The notes below the pieces were generated by a model that ran no database searches, had not been told where the DNA came from, and was given only the letters and a program-made list of their open reading frames with translations. From NCBI RefSeq assembly GCF_022828325.1, contig NZ_JAJQJS010000002.1:302601-366600 (forward strand): a DNA stretch of 64,000 bases. The letters are read 5' to 3'. The DNA is from Candidatus Nanosynbacter sp. TM7-076 (lineage in GTDB: Bacteria > Patescibacteriota > Saccharimonadia > Saccharimonadales > Saccharimonadaceae). Positions within the stretch are counted from its first letter, which is position 1; each line of letters begins with the position of its first letter. A program made the translations under genes and the position numbers. Of this stretch, positions 9,275 to 18,763 are shown in pieces.

Positions 9275-10361
9275 TTACGGCTTCCTTAATTGCGCTAGCA
9301 ATTACTTCAATATCAGCATCTGTAACTTTTGGATGAACAGGCAAAGACACAACTCTTGCAGCCAAATCTTCGGCAACAGGAAAATCTCCCACTTTATATC
9401 CAAGTTTTGAAATATGTGGATATACGTGCAACGGTTTTGGATAATAAACTCCAGCACCAACTCCTTTTTCTCTTAATTTAGCTATAAAATCATCTCTTCG
9501 TATACTCTTATCTAGTAAAATAGTATATTGGTGATATACGTGATTTCTGTTACTTGCAATCTTCGGTAAGACTATCTTTTCAATTCCAGCCAACGCCTCA
9601 TTTAACATATTAGCGTTATGTTGTCGCCTATTCGTAAAGTCTTCTACTTTCTTTAATTGCTCAACGGCGATAGCACCGTGCAAGTCTGACATACGATAGT
9701 TATATCCCAAATCAGCGTACTCGTAAGATGAAGTCATTCCGTGCTGTCTGAATGAGCGAATAGCAGCCGCAGCATCATCGCTATTAGTGGTAACAACGCC
9801 ACCTTCACCACACATAATATTCTTTGTAGCATACAGTGAAAAACATCCAAAATCACCCAAGGCACCAGTTTTCACGCCGTCATATTCTGCGCCAATTGCC
9901 TGACATGCATCTTCAATAATTTTTAGTTCGTGCTTATCTGCAATTTCTCGCAATTCCTTCCAATCGCAAGGTTGACCATACAAATCAACTGGAATTATAG
10001 CCTTAGTCTTGTCTGTAATAGCTGCTTCTATTTTTGAAACATCGATATTAAATGTCTCCTCATCTATATCTACAAGAACTGGTCGAGCACCCAACATTAG
10101 TATAGGGTTGATCGTAGCAATAAAGCTATATGGCGTAGTGATAACTTCATCACCTTCACCAACTCCTGCTGCATATAAAGCACAGTGGATAGCAGCCGTA
10201 CCGCTATTCACAGCTAAAGCATGTTTCACTCCACAATATTTAGCCCAACTTTCTTCAAGCTCAGCGACTTTCGGTCCCTGAGCCAGCATACCTGACTCTA
10301 TAACTTCATTTACTGCCCGACGCTCTTCTTCCTCTATAACGGGTGATGCAATATTTATCAT
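9267..10361 (-). CDS. DegT/DnrJ/EryC1/StrS-family sugar aminotransferase
   Basis: 364 residues, a fold-type I PLP enzyme that aminates a keto-sugar nucleotide. The cofactor Asp lies in a DACQAIGAEYDG sequence at about residues 151-162. The Schiff-base Lys is in SLYATKNI at about 179-186, followed by the GEGGVV segment. The N-terminal LAVNSGTAAIHCAL motif (about 49-62) is typical of ArnB/WecE/WbpE-like enzymes. It heads the minus-strand unit with a good AAGGAGG ribosome binding site. With the adjacent Gfo/Idh oxidoreductase it resembles the GnnA-GnnB and WlbA-WlbC pairs that make 3-amino sugars. Substrate not proven. Confidence 0.9.
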   Translation of the reverse strand: MINIASPVIEEEERRAVNEVIESGMLAQGPKVAELEESWAKYCGVKHALAVNSGTAAIHCALYAAGVGEGDEVITTPYSFIATINPILMLGARPVLVDIDEETFNIDVSKIEAAITDKTKAIIPVDLYGQPCDWKELREIADKHELKIIEDACQAIGAEYDGVKTGALGDFGCFSLYATKNIMCGEGGVVTTNSDDAAAAIRSFRQHGMTSSYEYADLGYNYRMSDLHGAIAVEQLKKVEDFTNRRQHNANMLNEALAGIEKIVLPKIASNRNHVYHQYTILLDKSIRRDDFIAKLREKGVGAGVYYPKPLHVYPHISKLGYKVGDFPVAEDLAARVVSLPVHPKVTDADIEVIASAIKEAVND

Positions 10362-10497
10362 TACGTAGCCTCCTTATACTCTTACTACCTTCAACAATTA
10401 TAGCACATTACTCATTTTTTATTTTTCGTTTTTTAGACTTGTTCTCAAAAAACACAATCTTTATACTTGCTATTTTTACTGTATACTAATAAATGTT

Positions 10498-12501
10498 ATG
10501 CAAGTTCTACGTTCTATTTTTACAAAATTAAAAGACGATTCGTATAAAAAATGGATTTTCCCGTCTACTATTATCTTTTGTCTAATTTTTGCGACAGGAT
10601 TTAAGATATCTGGATCTTCATTTGGCTTGTACTATGACTCTTTCCTTAATGGCAAATCATCTAATCTCATATCAGGCGAAGCTCGACCTATTCGCAGCGA
10701 CGAGTGGCTGGTCGTTACACAATTCACAATTGCACAAAAAGAAGCTGGGTATCCACTAATAAATAAGAACTTTGGCAATTCTGGCAAGAATATGAGCCTT
10801 GTGTCTGATGCGCCATATAAAGAATGGTCAACAGTATTCCGACCTCAAAATCTTGCCTTTTTAATAATTCCTTTCGAGTTTGCTTTTGCCTTTAAGTGGT
10901 GGCTATTATTAGCATCATTACTATTAAGTATATACTTTCTATCGTTAAAATTTCTTCCCAATAAATACGCGCTGTCAGGATCTATCGCTATCATAGGCTC
11001 TTTCACTCCTTTTATATTCTGGTGGTATCAAACCATTACTATAATGAGTATCGTCTGGGGAATTGTCATACTGCTATTAATAATGAAATTAATAGAAAAT
11101 AAATCTTTGTCTTTTTTAAAGAGATATAAACATGGTGATATAATATCGAAACTCATATTATCACTTTTATTAACCTATTCAATGGTAAGCTTCGCCCTAC
11201 TATTGTATCCAGCCTTTCAGATGCCTGTTGTCATCACTGTATTTCTAGTGGCGATTGGCTATTATATAAATACTTGGAAAAAAGCACCCAAAAAAGTGCG
11301 AAAAATACTATATGTAAATACAGCATTCATAGCAGGATCTGCTCTAGCAGCGATCGGCATAGTTGGTATATTTTTAATCACCAGAATAGATGCCGTACAA
11401 GCCATTTCTGGTACAGATTATCCCGGGGCACGATTCGTACATTCGGGAGCTCCATCACAGGCTGATCTAATCGGTCTCACTGGCTATAGTCAATACCGAC
11501 TTATGGATGACGCATCTATTTCATCGATAGATCCAAGTAAAGGATCCATTAATCAAAGTGAAATGTCTGCATTTATCATCACGCCTTTTGCATTTATCAT
11601 TCCCATACTGTTTATTTTATATAGCAAATGGCGTAAAAATAAAACTATAGATTGGGTTGGAGTTGCTATTTTTGTCTCCTGCTTAATATTCATATCTCAT
11701 TTATTTATTCCAGGATTCTCTTCAATAGCAAAACCTTTCATGATGCATCTTGTACCAATAACAAGATTGCAACTTGGATTAGGTTTTATAGGAATCTTTT
11801 CATTAATATACACGCTTGCCAATACTATAAAATTTTCATCACAATATCGCTATTTACCATATCTATATTCAACAATAGTGATTATCATTTATGTCTGCAC
11901 CATCGTGTATGTCGTAAAGTTCAATCGTAACTTTGCCGGGGATCTTCGCTTATTATTACTAGCCGCAATAAGTCTTTCTGGTGGACTAGCCCTTATATTT
12001 ATAAAAAAGGAAAAACTCGGACTGTTAGTGCTCTCTTCTTTATGTATAATGTCAACAATAACTATACAGCCGTTATATAGAGGTCTAGGAAGCGGGTATA
12101 ACGATAATATTATAACCAAAAAGATTATCTCTACCTCGTCTAGTGACGATATATGGGGACTGTCTGGCACAAGCGTGCTAGAAAATTTTCCTCAAATGGC
12201 AAATAGAAAATCAATTACGGGAGTCAATACTTACCCTGATAAAGATTTCTGGTCAAAAGTATCAAAAGATAAGACAATTTATAACAGGTATGCACATATA
12301 CTTCTATCTGATACCATAGATAAAGATCTCGTACTTAGTCAGCCGGACGTATTTATTGCAAAATTAAGTTGTAGTAATCATATGGGAAAATCTGTTACTC
12401 GTGTGTTATCTACGATGCCACTACAGCTACCTTGCTATGGACTAATCGATAAAGTCACTGTACATAATGGAGATATTTTATTCTATAAAAGAACTTTTTA
12501 A
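10498..12501 (+). CDS. Large polytopic membrane protein, probable GT-C-like
   Basis: 667 residues with about 12 hydrophobic segments spread from residue 20 to about 520 and a hydrophilic C-terminal part of about 150 residues. A conserved-looking ARPIRSDEW stretch lies in the first extracytoplasmic loop (about 61-69). I associate RSDEW with a family of uncharacterised bacterial membrane proteins of GT-C-like topology, where the acidic residue in the first loop is catalytic. This is a weak family call made from memory. Within a polysaccharide locus a lipid-linked glycosyltransferase is a reasonable reading. A TATACT hexamer at 10482-10487 leaves only 10 bases before the ATG, and no ribosome binding site is seen. 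Confidence 0.6.
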   Translation: MQVLRSIFTKLKDDSYKKWIFPSTIIFCLIFATGFKISGSSFGLYYDSFLNGKSSNLISGEARPIRSDEWLVVTQFTIAQKEAGYPLINKNFGNSGKNMSLVSDAPYKEWSTVFRPQNLAFLIIPFEFAFAFKWWLLLASLLLSIYFLSLKFLPNKYALSGSIAIIGSFTPFIFWWYQTITIMSIVWGIVILLLIMKLIENKSLSFLKRYKHGDIISKLILSLLLTYSMVSFALLLYPAFQMPVVITVFLVAIGYYINTWKKAPKKVRKILYVNTAFIAGSALAAIGIVGIFLITRIDAVQAISGTDYPGARFVHSGAPSQADLIGLTGYSQYRLMDDASISSIDPSKGSINQSEMSAFIITPFAFIIPILFILYSKWRKNKTIDWVGVAIFVSCLIFISHLFIPGFSSIAKPFMMHLVPITRLQLGLGFIGIFSLIYTLANTIKFSSQYRYLPYLYSTIVIIIYVCTIVYVVKFNRNFAGDLRLLLLAAISLSGGLALIFIKKEKLGLLVLSSLCIMSTITIQPLYRGLGSGYNDNIITKKIISTSSSDDIWGLSGTSVLENFPQMANRKSITGVNTYPDKDFWSKVSKDKTIYNRYAHILLSDTIDKDLVLSQPDVFIAKLSCSNHMGKSVTRVLSTMPLQLPCYGLIDKVTVHNGDILFYKRTF

Positions 12502-12554
12502 AGCTTTACCGTTTTATCTATATCTGCTATAGTAGTGTTGATTAGGTAACAATT

Positions 12555-13145
12555 ATGAAAATACAGAAAAAACAAAATAAAAAAAATAAAGTATTGATTC
12601 TGATAGCTGTTATACTATTGTCTATAACAGGCTATGGCTTAATTTCCTATAAATTTAAGTTCTGGCCCTTCATCCATAATCAATTTAACGCGGTCACCGA
12701 GGAACAAAAAACAGCTGGTCAAGACATAAAAAAAAGATCATTAAATGATGCATCCAATAAGTCAGAAAAAGAGTCATCAGGTCAAAAATCTAAAACACTA
12801 CAAGGAAGCGATCCTTCGCCAGAACCGACTCCATCATCCAACGGAAAAAAACCAACAGTTGGAGTAAGTATAACAACTACAACAGTCGATAAAGATTCAA
12901 ACACACTTTATATCCGTAGTTTAATCCAAACTATATCATCAAGCGGAAGATGTACGTTATCAATGCGCAATACTAGCGGACAAACGTACTCCAATAGCGT
13001 AGAGCTGCAAGCTGGTCCAAGTACGTCTAGCTGTAAAGGATTTAACGTTCCGTTATCTCAATTGTCACCTGGAAAATGGACAATAAACATTCATTATGAA
13101 GACAACAACGTGACTGGAGATACTGAAGGAGAAATAACTATATGA
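12555..13145 (+). CDS. Membrane-anchored secreted protein, unknown function
   Basis: 196 residues, not recognised by family. A short Lys/Asn-rich N-terminus precedes one hydrophobic segment at about residues 13-33. Then comes a low-complexity Ser/Lys/Pro linker (about 50-100). The C-terminal domain (about 100-196) is rich in Thr/Ser and beta-strand patterns, ends in a TVSIHY-like strand and contains two Cys (about 134 and 156) that could form a disulfide. The layout suggests an Ig-like domain displayed on the cell surface. Its stop overlaps the next gene's ATG by 4 bases (ATGA), so it is translationally coupled to the lysozyme-like protein and may act with it. Confidence 0.6.
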   Translation: MKIQKKQNKKNKVLILIAVILLSITGYGLISYKFKFWPFIHNQFNAVTEEQKTAGQDIKKRSLNDASNKSEKESSGQKSKTLQGSDPSPEPTPSSNGKKPTVGVSITTTTVDKDSNTLYIRSLIQTISSSGRCTLSMRNTSGQTYSNSVELQAGPSTSSCKGFNVPLSQLSPGKWTINIHYEDNNVTGDTEGEITI

Positions 13146-14839
13146 AGAAATTAATATTAAAATTAGGCATACTTACGTCAATGTGCTTAGGAACGATATT
13201 ATCTTCTACGCCAGCATCTGCAGTATTAAATGATTTTGACCCAGGCAATATTATGGATGATGCCGTAGCAACAAATTACGGATCCATGAGTGCAAACCAA
13301 ATTCAGTCATTTTTAAATAGTAAAGTTCCCCAATGTGACACAAATGGCGCCAAACCAGCCAGTGAGTTTGGAAGACCCGATATAACTCACGCTCAGTATG
13401 CCGCATCGAAAGGGTGGCATAGCCCTCCATATACCTGTCTCCGTGATTATAAAACAAAAGATGGAAGAAGCGCTACTCAATTAATCTTTGATATCTCTCA
13501 AAAATATCATGTAAACCCACAGCTTTTAATAGTTTTGCTCCAAAAAGAGCAAGCCCTAGTTACTGACACGTGGCCAACTCGTGGGCAATTCAAAAGCGCA
13601 ACTGGCTATGGATGTCCAGACACCGCCGCGTGTGATAGTAAATATTTTGGTCTAGAAAACCAACTAGAGTGGGCAGCGAAACACTTTCACTACATAATAA
13701 CACGTAATCCTAATTGGTTTTCACCATATACAACAGGCGTAAATTTCGTTCAATGGAGTCCAAATGCTGCTTGCGGAGGATCTAATGTAAATATTCAGAA
13801 TTGGACAACCGCCGCTCTTTATAGTTATACACCATATCAACCAAATGCCGCTGCTATGTCATCTGGGTATGGCGTAGGTGATGGGTGTAGCGCCTATGGT
13901 AATCGTAACTTTTATAATTACTTTACAGACTGGTTTGGAGATACTAGATCAAGCAGCTCATTCTCTTGTAAAAACGGACAGAATATACCTAACGTAGAAA
14001 CTGGCGCTAGAATTATACCAACTAGGATAAATGGAAATAATGATACCTTAACTATATCTGTCCCTAATAATACTGGCAGTAAATGTGCCGAAATGCACAC
14101 ATGGGCCAATAGTAACTTACAGGCATGGTCTCAGCATACAGCGACAAACTCATACACCTTTAATCAGCAGTACAGCAAGGTTATATCAAGGAAGGTTAAT
14201 AGCAAAAATACTGTATTAACAAAGGTTGACTATAATGGAACTGCAAGTGGTAGAGTAGAGTTTCATACGTGGACTCAAGATGGATTGCGTTGGCTAGCTC
14301 ACACCGCAACATCTGCCGGACCTATTGATCCGCTATTTTCTGAAGTTATAACAGCAGATACTGATGGCGATGGGAATGACGAATATTATCTGATTAATTA
14401 TGAGCAGACTAATTCTGGCATGATTGAAGTGCATGGTTGGAATAATAATGGAACTAGTTGGTTTAGGCACACAGCAACAAGCCACCCTTCAGCTAGCATG
14501 AACACAGGAAGAGTTATTGCGGCAGATCTTGATGGAGATAAAAAAGATGAATTCATATATGTTAAATACGACAATACTACGAGCGGTCTTATCGAATTTC
14601 ACGTATGGGATTCTTCATTAAAAAACTGGGTACGTCACACCGCAAGTAATTACCCAGAATCTGGCTATGTGATAGGATCAAACGACATAGTAGCAGCCGA
14701 CTTGCAAGGAAGAGGAAAAGATACCATCTATTATGTCAAATACAGGGGTACAACCAATAACACCGTCGAAGTACACGGGTGGGGCGACGGTCAACAATCA
14801 TGGGCTAGCCACATATCTACATCATCAGGAGTATACTAA
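13142..14839 (+). CDS. Secreted lysozyme-like protein with FG-GAP/VCBS-like repeats
   Basis: 565 residues. A signal peptide (about 1-27, ending in ASA) is followed by a domain of about 240 residues with a lysozyme-like look: HVNPQLLIVLLQKEQALVTD near residue 125 carries the Glu expected of a transglycosylase or glucosaminidase, then a Cys- and aromatic-rich region follows. The C-terminal half (about 290-565) has repeated beta-blade segments of about 55 residues containing DxDGDGxDE or DLDGDKKDE calcium-binding motifs and an alternating EFHxW and RHTA pattern, i.e. FG-GAP/VCBS-type propeller repeats. It is probably a wall-active or adhesive exported protein. No anchor is visible. It overlaps the upstream membrane protein by 4 bases. 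Confidence 0.72.
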   Translation: MKKLILKLGILTSMCLGTILSSTPASAVLNDFDPGNIMDDAVATNYGSMSANQIQSFLNSKVPQCDTNGAKPASEFGRPDITHAQYAASKGWHSPPYTCLRDYKTKDGRSATQLIFDISQKYHVNPQLLIVLLQKEQALVTDTWPTRGQFKSATGYGCPDTAACDSKYFGLENQLEWAAKHFHYIITRNPNWFSPYTTGVNFVQWSPNAACGGSNVNIQNWTTAALYSYTPYQPNAAAMSSGYGVGDGCSAYGNRNFYNYFTDWFGDTRSSSSFSCKNGQNIPNVETGARIIPTRINGNNDTLTISVPNNTGSKCAEMHTWANSNLQAWSQHTATNSYTFNQQYSKVISRKVNSKNTVLTKVDYNGTASGRVEFHTWTQDGLRWLAHTATSAGPIDPLFSEVITADTDGDGNDEYYLINYEQTNSGMIEVHGWNNNGTSWFRHTATSHPSASMNTGRVIAADLDGDKKDEFIYVKYDNTTSGLIEFHVWDSSLKNWVRHTASNYPESGYVIGSNDIVAADLQGRGKDTIYYVKYRGTTNNTVEVHGWGDGQQSWASHISTSSGVY

Positions 14840-14878
14840 GCATAATAACTCGTATATCTTTACATCGTAAATAATATA

Positions 14879-14915
14879 AATAACCGCGATAGTAAGTTGT
14901 ACTGTCGCGGTTATT
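14879..14915. terminator. Bidirectional terminator between convergent genes
   Basis: An 11-bp perfect stem, 14879-14889 with 14905-14915 (core AACCGCGA/TCGCGGTT), is extended inward by four more pairs and closed by a 7-base loop. A/T-rich runs flank it on both sides. It lies between the plus-strand lysozyme-like gene and the minus-strand glycosyltransferase, where a two-way terminator is expected. Confidence 0.8.
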
Positions 14916-14934
14916 TAATAATTAATTGTTAACG

Positions 14935-16743
14935 TTATTCGGGTAACCTATATCCCGGACCAAATTGCTCAAAATTATCATTATAGAATGGATCCCTCTT
15001 CAAGTATTCACCCCATCTCTTACGCATCTCTTTTTGAGCGCTCTCCAGTTCACTGGTATCTCTCTCACTCGTGTTTATGCGACCAACACTCTTAGATTCA
15101 TAATGGAATAACTCTGCGTATGGAGTGTAGACATTATAATAGCCTTCTTTGCGTAATTTAAGGTTAAGATCTACATCGTTATACGTTATACGAAGTTTAT
15201 TATCAAACCCGCCCACCTTGTTGAACTTATCACGACTAATCATACAACAAGCACCAGTTACTGCCGATACATTACGAATATTGGCGGTATAAATATACGT
15301 AAATATATCTGTACGCTCATCTTGACCATAAAACGGATGGAATGCGATATCTCTTTCAGATAAGACTATTCCAGCATGCTGTATTGTCTTATCCTCAAAT
15401 ATAAGTTTAGGTCCAACCATTCCTATTTCTGGACGCTGAGCATGCTCAAGCAATGACTGAATCCAGTCGTGAGTAATAACCTCCGTGTCATTATTAAGGA
15501 ATAGTAGATATTCTCCACTAGAATTATTTACACCATAGTTACATGCATCTGAAAAATTGAATTTCTTCTTGTATTTAATAACATGCACATTGCTATTATT
15601 ATCTATCAATTTTTCATAAAAATCATTTACTCGAGAATCTATAGATCCCGTATCTACAATTATTATTTCAAAATATGGATACGAAGTATTTTCAATAATT
15701 GAATCTATGCACTTTTTTATATATCTAAAATTATCCTTGGTTGGTATGATAATTGACACCAACGGGTTTGTCGGAATTACATATTTTTTACGCCAAAATC
15801 CTAACGCAACATGAGAATCTATATAAGCATTTTCTCCTCTTTGTCTCACACTACTACGAAGGACATTCTTTTGATTTATATAAGCATATGGTTTACTATC
15901 AGCATTCATAGCAGTAGATGTCTCAGATTTACGCCAATGATATAAAATTTTCGGAATATGATAAATATTATTAGTTTTAGCAGAAATCTTCAAAAATAAA
16001 TCCCAATCTTGCGCGCCATGTGTTCCGACAGTGAATCCATTAACACTTCTAATCATACCTGCCTTTATGGTAGCAAAATGCGTTACCATGTTGCATGAAT
16101 TCATAAAATCAGGACTCCAGTCAGGTTTAAAAAATGGTTCTATATGAATACCGTCACTATCGATCTTGTCTTCATCCGTATAAATAAGATCTACGTCAGG
16201 ATTTTTATTTATAACATCAACCACTTCAAACAAGGCGTTGGGAGGTAAAATGTCATCATGATCGAGTAATGATATATAGTCACCCTTAGCCATCGAAAGA
16301 GCTGTATTAGATGACTTTGATATATGACCATTTTCTTTACGAAATGTAGCCTTAATATTATTATACTTTTCTACATATTCATTTATAACACTCTTTGTTT
16401 GATCGCTAGTAGAATTATCATCAGAAATACACAACTCCCAGTTGTCATAACTCTGAGATAAGACAGAGTCAATACAGCTACGCAGATATACTGGATTTGT
16501 ATTATATGTCGGCAACAAAATACTAATCAATGGACGTTGCTTAAATTCCTTAGAACATTTTCTTTGTAACTTAAGTTGCTCATCGGTGACTTTATGCTTA
16601 TCAAACCATTTAATATAATCTTCATATCGTTTCTTATTAATAAATCTACGATCGCGGAACAACTTTACTTGTTCACTGCCGTACGACGGATGTAATGCTG
16701 CTCTAATAACAAATTTAGTACTCTTTATAATCTTATTTTTCAT
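14935..16743 (-). CDS. Tandem family-2 glycosyltransferase (two GT-A domains)
   Basis: 602 residues with two GT2 domains. The first begins at about 73 (LISILLPTYNT) and has CISDDNSTSD and a LLDHDDIL metal-binding triad at about 157-164. The second begins at about 330 (LVSIIIPTKDN) with IIVDTGSID and LFLNNDTEV at about 418-426, plus a late GGFDNKLRITYNDVDL acceptor region at about 516. Two-domain enzymes of this kind extend rhamnan or similar O-polysaccharide chains with two linkages. It lies 6 bases downstream of the ABC exporter ATPase and is probably co-transcribed with it, so it likely polymerises the glycan that the exporter carries. dTDP-rhamnose from the rfb genes is the likely but unproven donor. 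Confidence 0.87.
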   Translation of the reverse strand: MKNKIIKSTKFVIRAALHPSYGSEQVKLFRDRRFINKKRYEDYIKWFDKHKVTDEQLKLQRKCSKEFKQRPLISILLPTYNTNPVYLRSCIDSVLSQSYDNWELCISDDNSTSDQTKSVINEYVEKYNNIKATFRKENGHISKSSNTALSMAKGDYISLLDHDDILPPNALFEVVDVINKNPDVDLIYTDEDKIDSDGIHIEPFFKPDWSPDFMNSCNMVTHFATIKAGMIRSVNGFTVGTHGAQDWDLFLKISAKTNNIYHIPKILYHWRKSETSTAMNADSKPYAYINQKNVLRSSVRQRGENAYIDSHVALGFWRKKYVIPTNPLVSIIIPTKDNFRYIKKCIDSIIENTSYPYFEIIIVDTGSIDSRVNDFYEKLIDNNSNVHVIKYKKKFNFSDACNYGVNNSSGEYLLFLNNDTEVITHDWIQSLLEHAQRPEIGMVGPKLIFEDKTIQHAGIVLSERDIAFHPFYGQDERTDIFTYIYTANIRNVSAVTGACCMISRDKFNKVGGFDNKLRITYNDVDLNLKLRKEGYYNVYTPYAELFHYESKSVGRINTSERDTSELESAQKEMRKRWGEYLKRDPFYNDNFEQFGPGYRLPE

Positions 16744-16749
16744 CTGAGT

Positions 16750-17910
16750 TTATCCCCTCTTCTTTACACTCCACTTTCCCATTATTCTCATTGGACCATC
16801 ACGAAAATCATCCTTACCTGTAATAATAAACGAAAATGCTCGTGGCAAATGTTTAATTATGCCATCATCAGCCCTGCGGTGCAATGACATATGAATATCA
16901 TATTTGCCAGGATTAAAGCCATCCAAACTCTGATTGAAATTAATCCTTCTATTGTTTTGTATAAAGTCACTAGGAGTGTCTCTACAGTTGCGATCAGCAA
17001 ATACAAACCCTCCGTACACAAAGGATATATTCACAAAAGCATCTTCAGTAATACCATCTACAGTCACACCAATATCAATCGAGTCTTCTTGTGTAAAATT
17101 TTTTTTACTAGGTATATCAACAGACATACTAACTGAATCGTCATGAGATTCTTCTTCTGCACTAGTAACCGCATCCATATTAACCTCCGTATATATATCG
17201 GCAATTTCCTGAGGTGATCCAATATGTTTTATCGTTCCATTTTCTATATACATAGCTCTCGAGCAAAATCTGCGCACGGCGTTCATATCATGCGTCACAA
17301 AAACCACAGTCTGATTACTACGTTTAACTTTTTCAAAATAATCAAAACACTTCTGCTGAAAAGCCGCGTCCCCTACAGCCAACACTTCATCAAGCATTAA
17401 AATATCACCACGAGCTTTAATAGCTACAGAGAAAGCTAATCTAACCTGCATCCCTGATGAGTAATTCTTAAGCTTCTCTTCCATAAAATCTGCCAACTCA
17501 GAGAATTCAACAATATCATCATACATCAGCTCCATCTCTTTATGACTAAATCCCAGTAAAGCTCCATTTAAAAATACATTTTCTCTACCTGTTAATTCTG
17601 GATTAAAACCAACACCCAGCTCGATAAATGGGACAAGAGATCCATTTACTCGTACTGAACCCTCCGTCGGAGAATAGATTTGAGCTATAGACTTCAATAA
17701 AGTACTCTTACCTGAACCATTTTTACCCACTATTCCAAAAAATTCACCCTTTTTAATATCAAAAGATATATTTTTTAATGGCGTAAATTCCCTGTAGCCT
17801 TTTTTGCCTTTAATATAATTAATAGTCTTCTGTTTAATCCCGTTACTAGACTCTGTTGGTATCTTAAAAGTCTTAGTAAGAGAGTTAACTTCTATAGCTA
17901 CGTCCTTCAT
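16750..17910 (-). CDS. Polysaccharide ABC exporter ATPase with C-terminal glycan-binding domain (Wzt-like)
   Basis: 386 residues. The nucleotide-binding domain (about 1-240) has Walker A GKNGSGKSTLLK at about 62-73, the signature YSSGMQVRLAF at about 150-160, Walker B ILMLDEVLAVGD at about 170-181 and the H-loop VFVTHD at about 203-208. The remaining 140 residues are a beta-rich extension resembling the Wzt carbohydrate-recognition domain that selects finished O-antigen chains. With the permease 5 bases upstream it forms a Wzm-Wzt type exporter moving a lipid-linked polysaccharide across the membrane. The C-terminal domain is a hint that chain export is coupled to recognition of a specific chain end. 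Confidence 0.9.
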   Translation of the reverse strand: MKDVAIEVNSLTKTFKIPTESSNGIKQKTINYIKGKKGYREFTPLKNISFDIKKGEFFGIVGKNGSGKSTLLKSIAQIYSPTEGSVRVNGSLVPFIELGVGFNPELTGRENVFLNGALLGFSHKEMELMYDDIVEFSELADFMEEKLKNYSSGMQVRLAFSVAIKARGDILMLDEVLAVGDAAFQQKCFDYFEKVKRSNQTVVFVTHDMNAVRRFCSRAMYIENGTIKHIGSPQEIADIYTEVNMDAVTSAEEESHDDSVSMSVDIPSKKNFTQEDSIDIGVTVDGITEDAFVNISFVYGGFVFADRNCRDTPSDFIQNNRRINFNQSLDGFNPGKYDIHMSLHRRADDGIIKHLPRAFSFIITGKDDFRDGPMRIMGKWSVKKRG

Positions 17911-17915
17911 ATATC

Positions 17916-18725
17916 CTAAATCTCCTCCGCAAATGTCTTTGACTGCTTCTTAAAATACCAAACCGCAAATAGAACCACTATAGCTATAGCTAAAAACGGC
18001 ACAGACATCATTAGCGGACTTAATCTATTCCACATAATCATCGTATCTTTAGTTATAAGCACATATCTACTATCTTGAATAATTTGTGCAACAGGATTAA
18101 GAAATAACATATCAACAGCAAAATTGCTCTTCTGTGAAACCATCTGCATTGGATAAATAACAGGGGTAGCGTAAAATGCAGCCTGAGTAAATACCTCCCA
18201 TAGATATCCAGTATCTCGCGACTTAACATTAAGGGCGGACAAGAAAAAAGCCACCCCTAAAGCAAATATATACAGTTCAATTATTAGTGGTACGATTAAT
18301 AGCGACATCCATGATAATTGAACTCCATTTACTAACACAAATAAAAGCACCACTATCATATTAAATAGTAAATTTATCAATGATGATACAGTGCCAGAAA
18401 TTACAACAATATACTTAGGAAAATTAATCTTTCTGAGTAGGTCACCTCGACCTACTATAGAGTTTAGACCTTGATTAGTTGCTTCTACGAAGAAGTTCCA
18501 TAAAATTATCCCCAGTAATAAATACACTGGAAAATGTTCTATATTCCTTCCTACTCCTAAAAATTTATCAAAAACTACATACAATATCGAAAATAGAAAA
18601 AGCGGCTTAAGAACACTCCATACATATCCGAGAGCAGAACCCTGATATCTCAATTTAAAATCCGTAATAACTAACTCTCTTAAGAGAATCCTGTTTTTCC
18701 TATTAAAAACTTCTAGCCACTTCAT
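17916..18725 (-). CDS. Polysaccharide ABC exporter permease (Wzm-like)
   Basis: 269 residues, ABC-2 type permease. An N-terminal amphipathic stretch (ELVITDFKLRYQGSALGYVWSVLKP region, about 15-40) is typical of Wzm/TagG. It is followed by six hydrophobic segments, and the ATYPVIYP-like sequence at about 187-193 before the last pair is also family-typical. I choose the ATG at 18725 rather than the upstream GTG at 18737, because the GGTG sequence just before it can serve as ribosome binding site and the family N-terminus begins there. It pairs with the downstream ATPase. The head of the unit lies in a short divergent promoter region shared with the plus-strand glycosyltransferase at 18764. Confidence 0.88.
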   Translation of the reverse strand: MKWLEVFNRKNRILLRELVITDFKLRYQGSALGYVWSVLKPLFLFSILYVVFDKFLGVGRNIEHFPVYLLLGIILWNFFVEATNQGLNSIVGRGDLLRKINFPKYIVVISGTVSSLINLLFNMIVVLLFVLVNGVQLSWMSLLIVPLIIELYIFALGVAFFLSALNVKSRDTGYLWEVFTQAAFYATPVIYPMQMVSQKSNFAVDMLFLNPVAQIIQDSRYVLITKDTMIMWNRLSPLMMSVPFLAIAIVVLFAVWYFKKQSKTFAEEI

Positions 18726-18763
18726 AATATACATCACCTATTATACAATACAAAAAGAACATT
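18726..18763. promoter_or_regulatory. Divergent promoter region, exporter versus glycosyltransferase
   Basis: This 38-base gap carries TATAAT on the minus strand (18742-18737), facing the permease, and a TATTATACAAT stretch on the plus strand, facing the glycosyltransferase at 18764. The two directions share the same A+T core. Exact start points are not determinable by eye. Confidence 0.4.
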
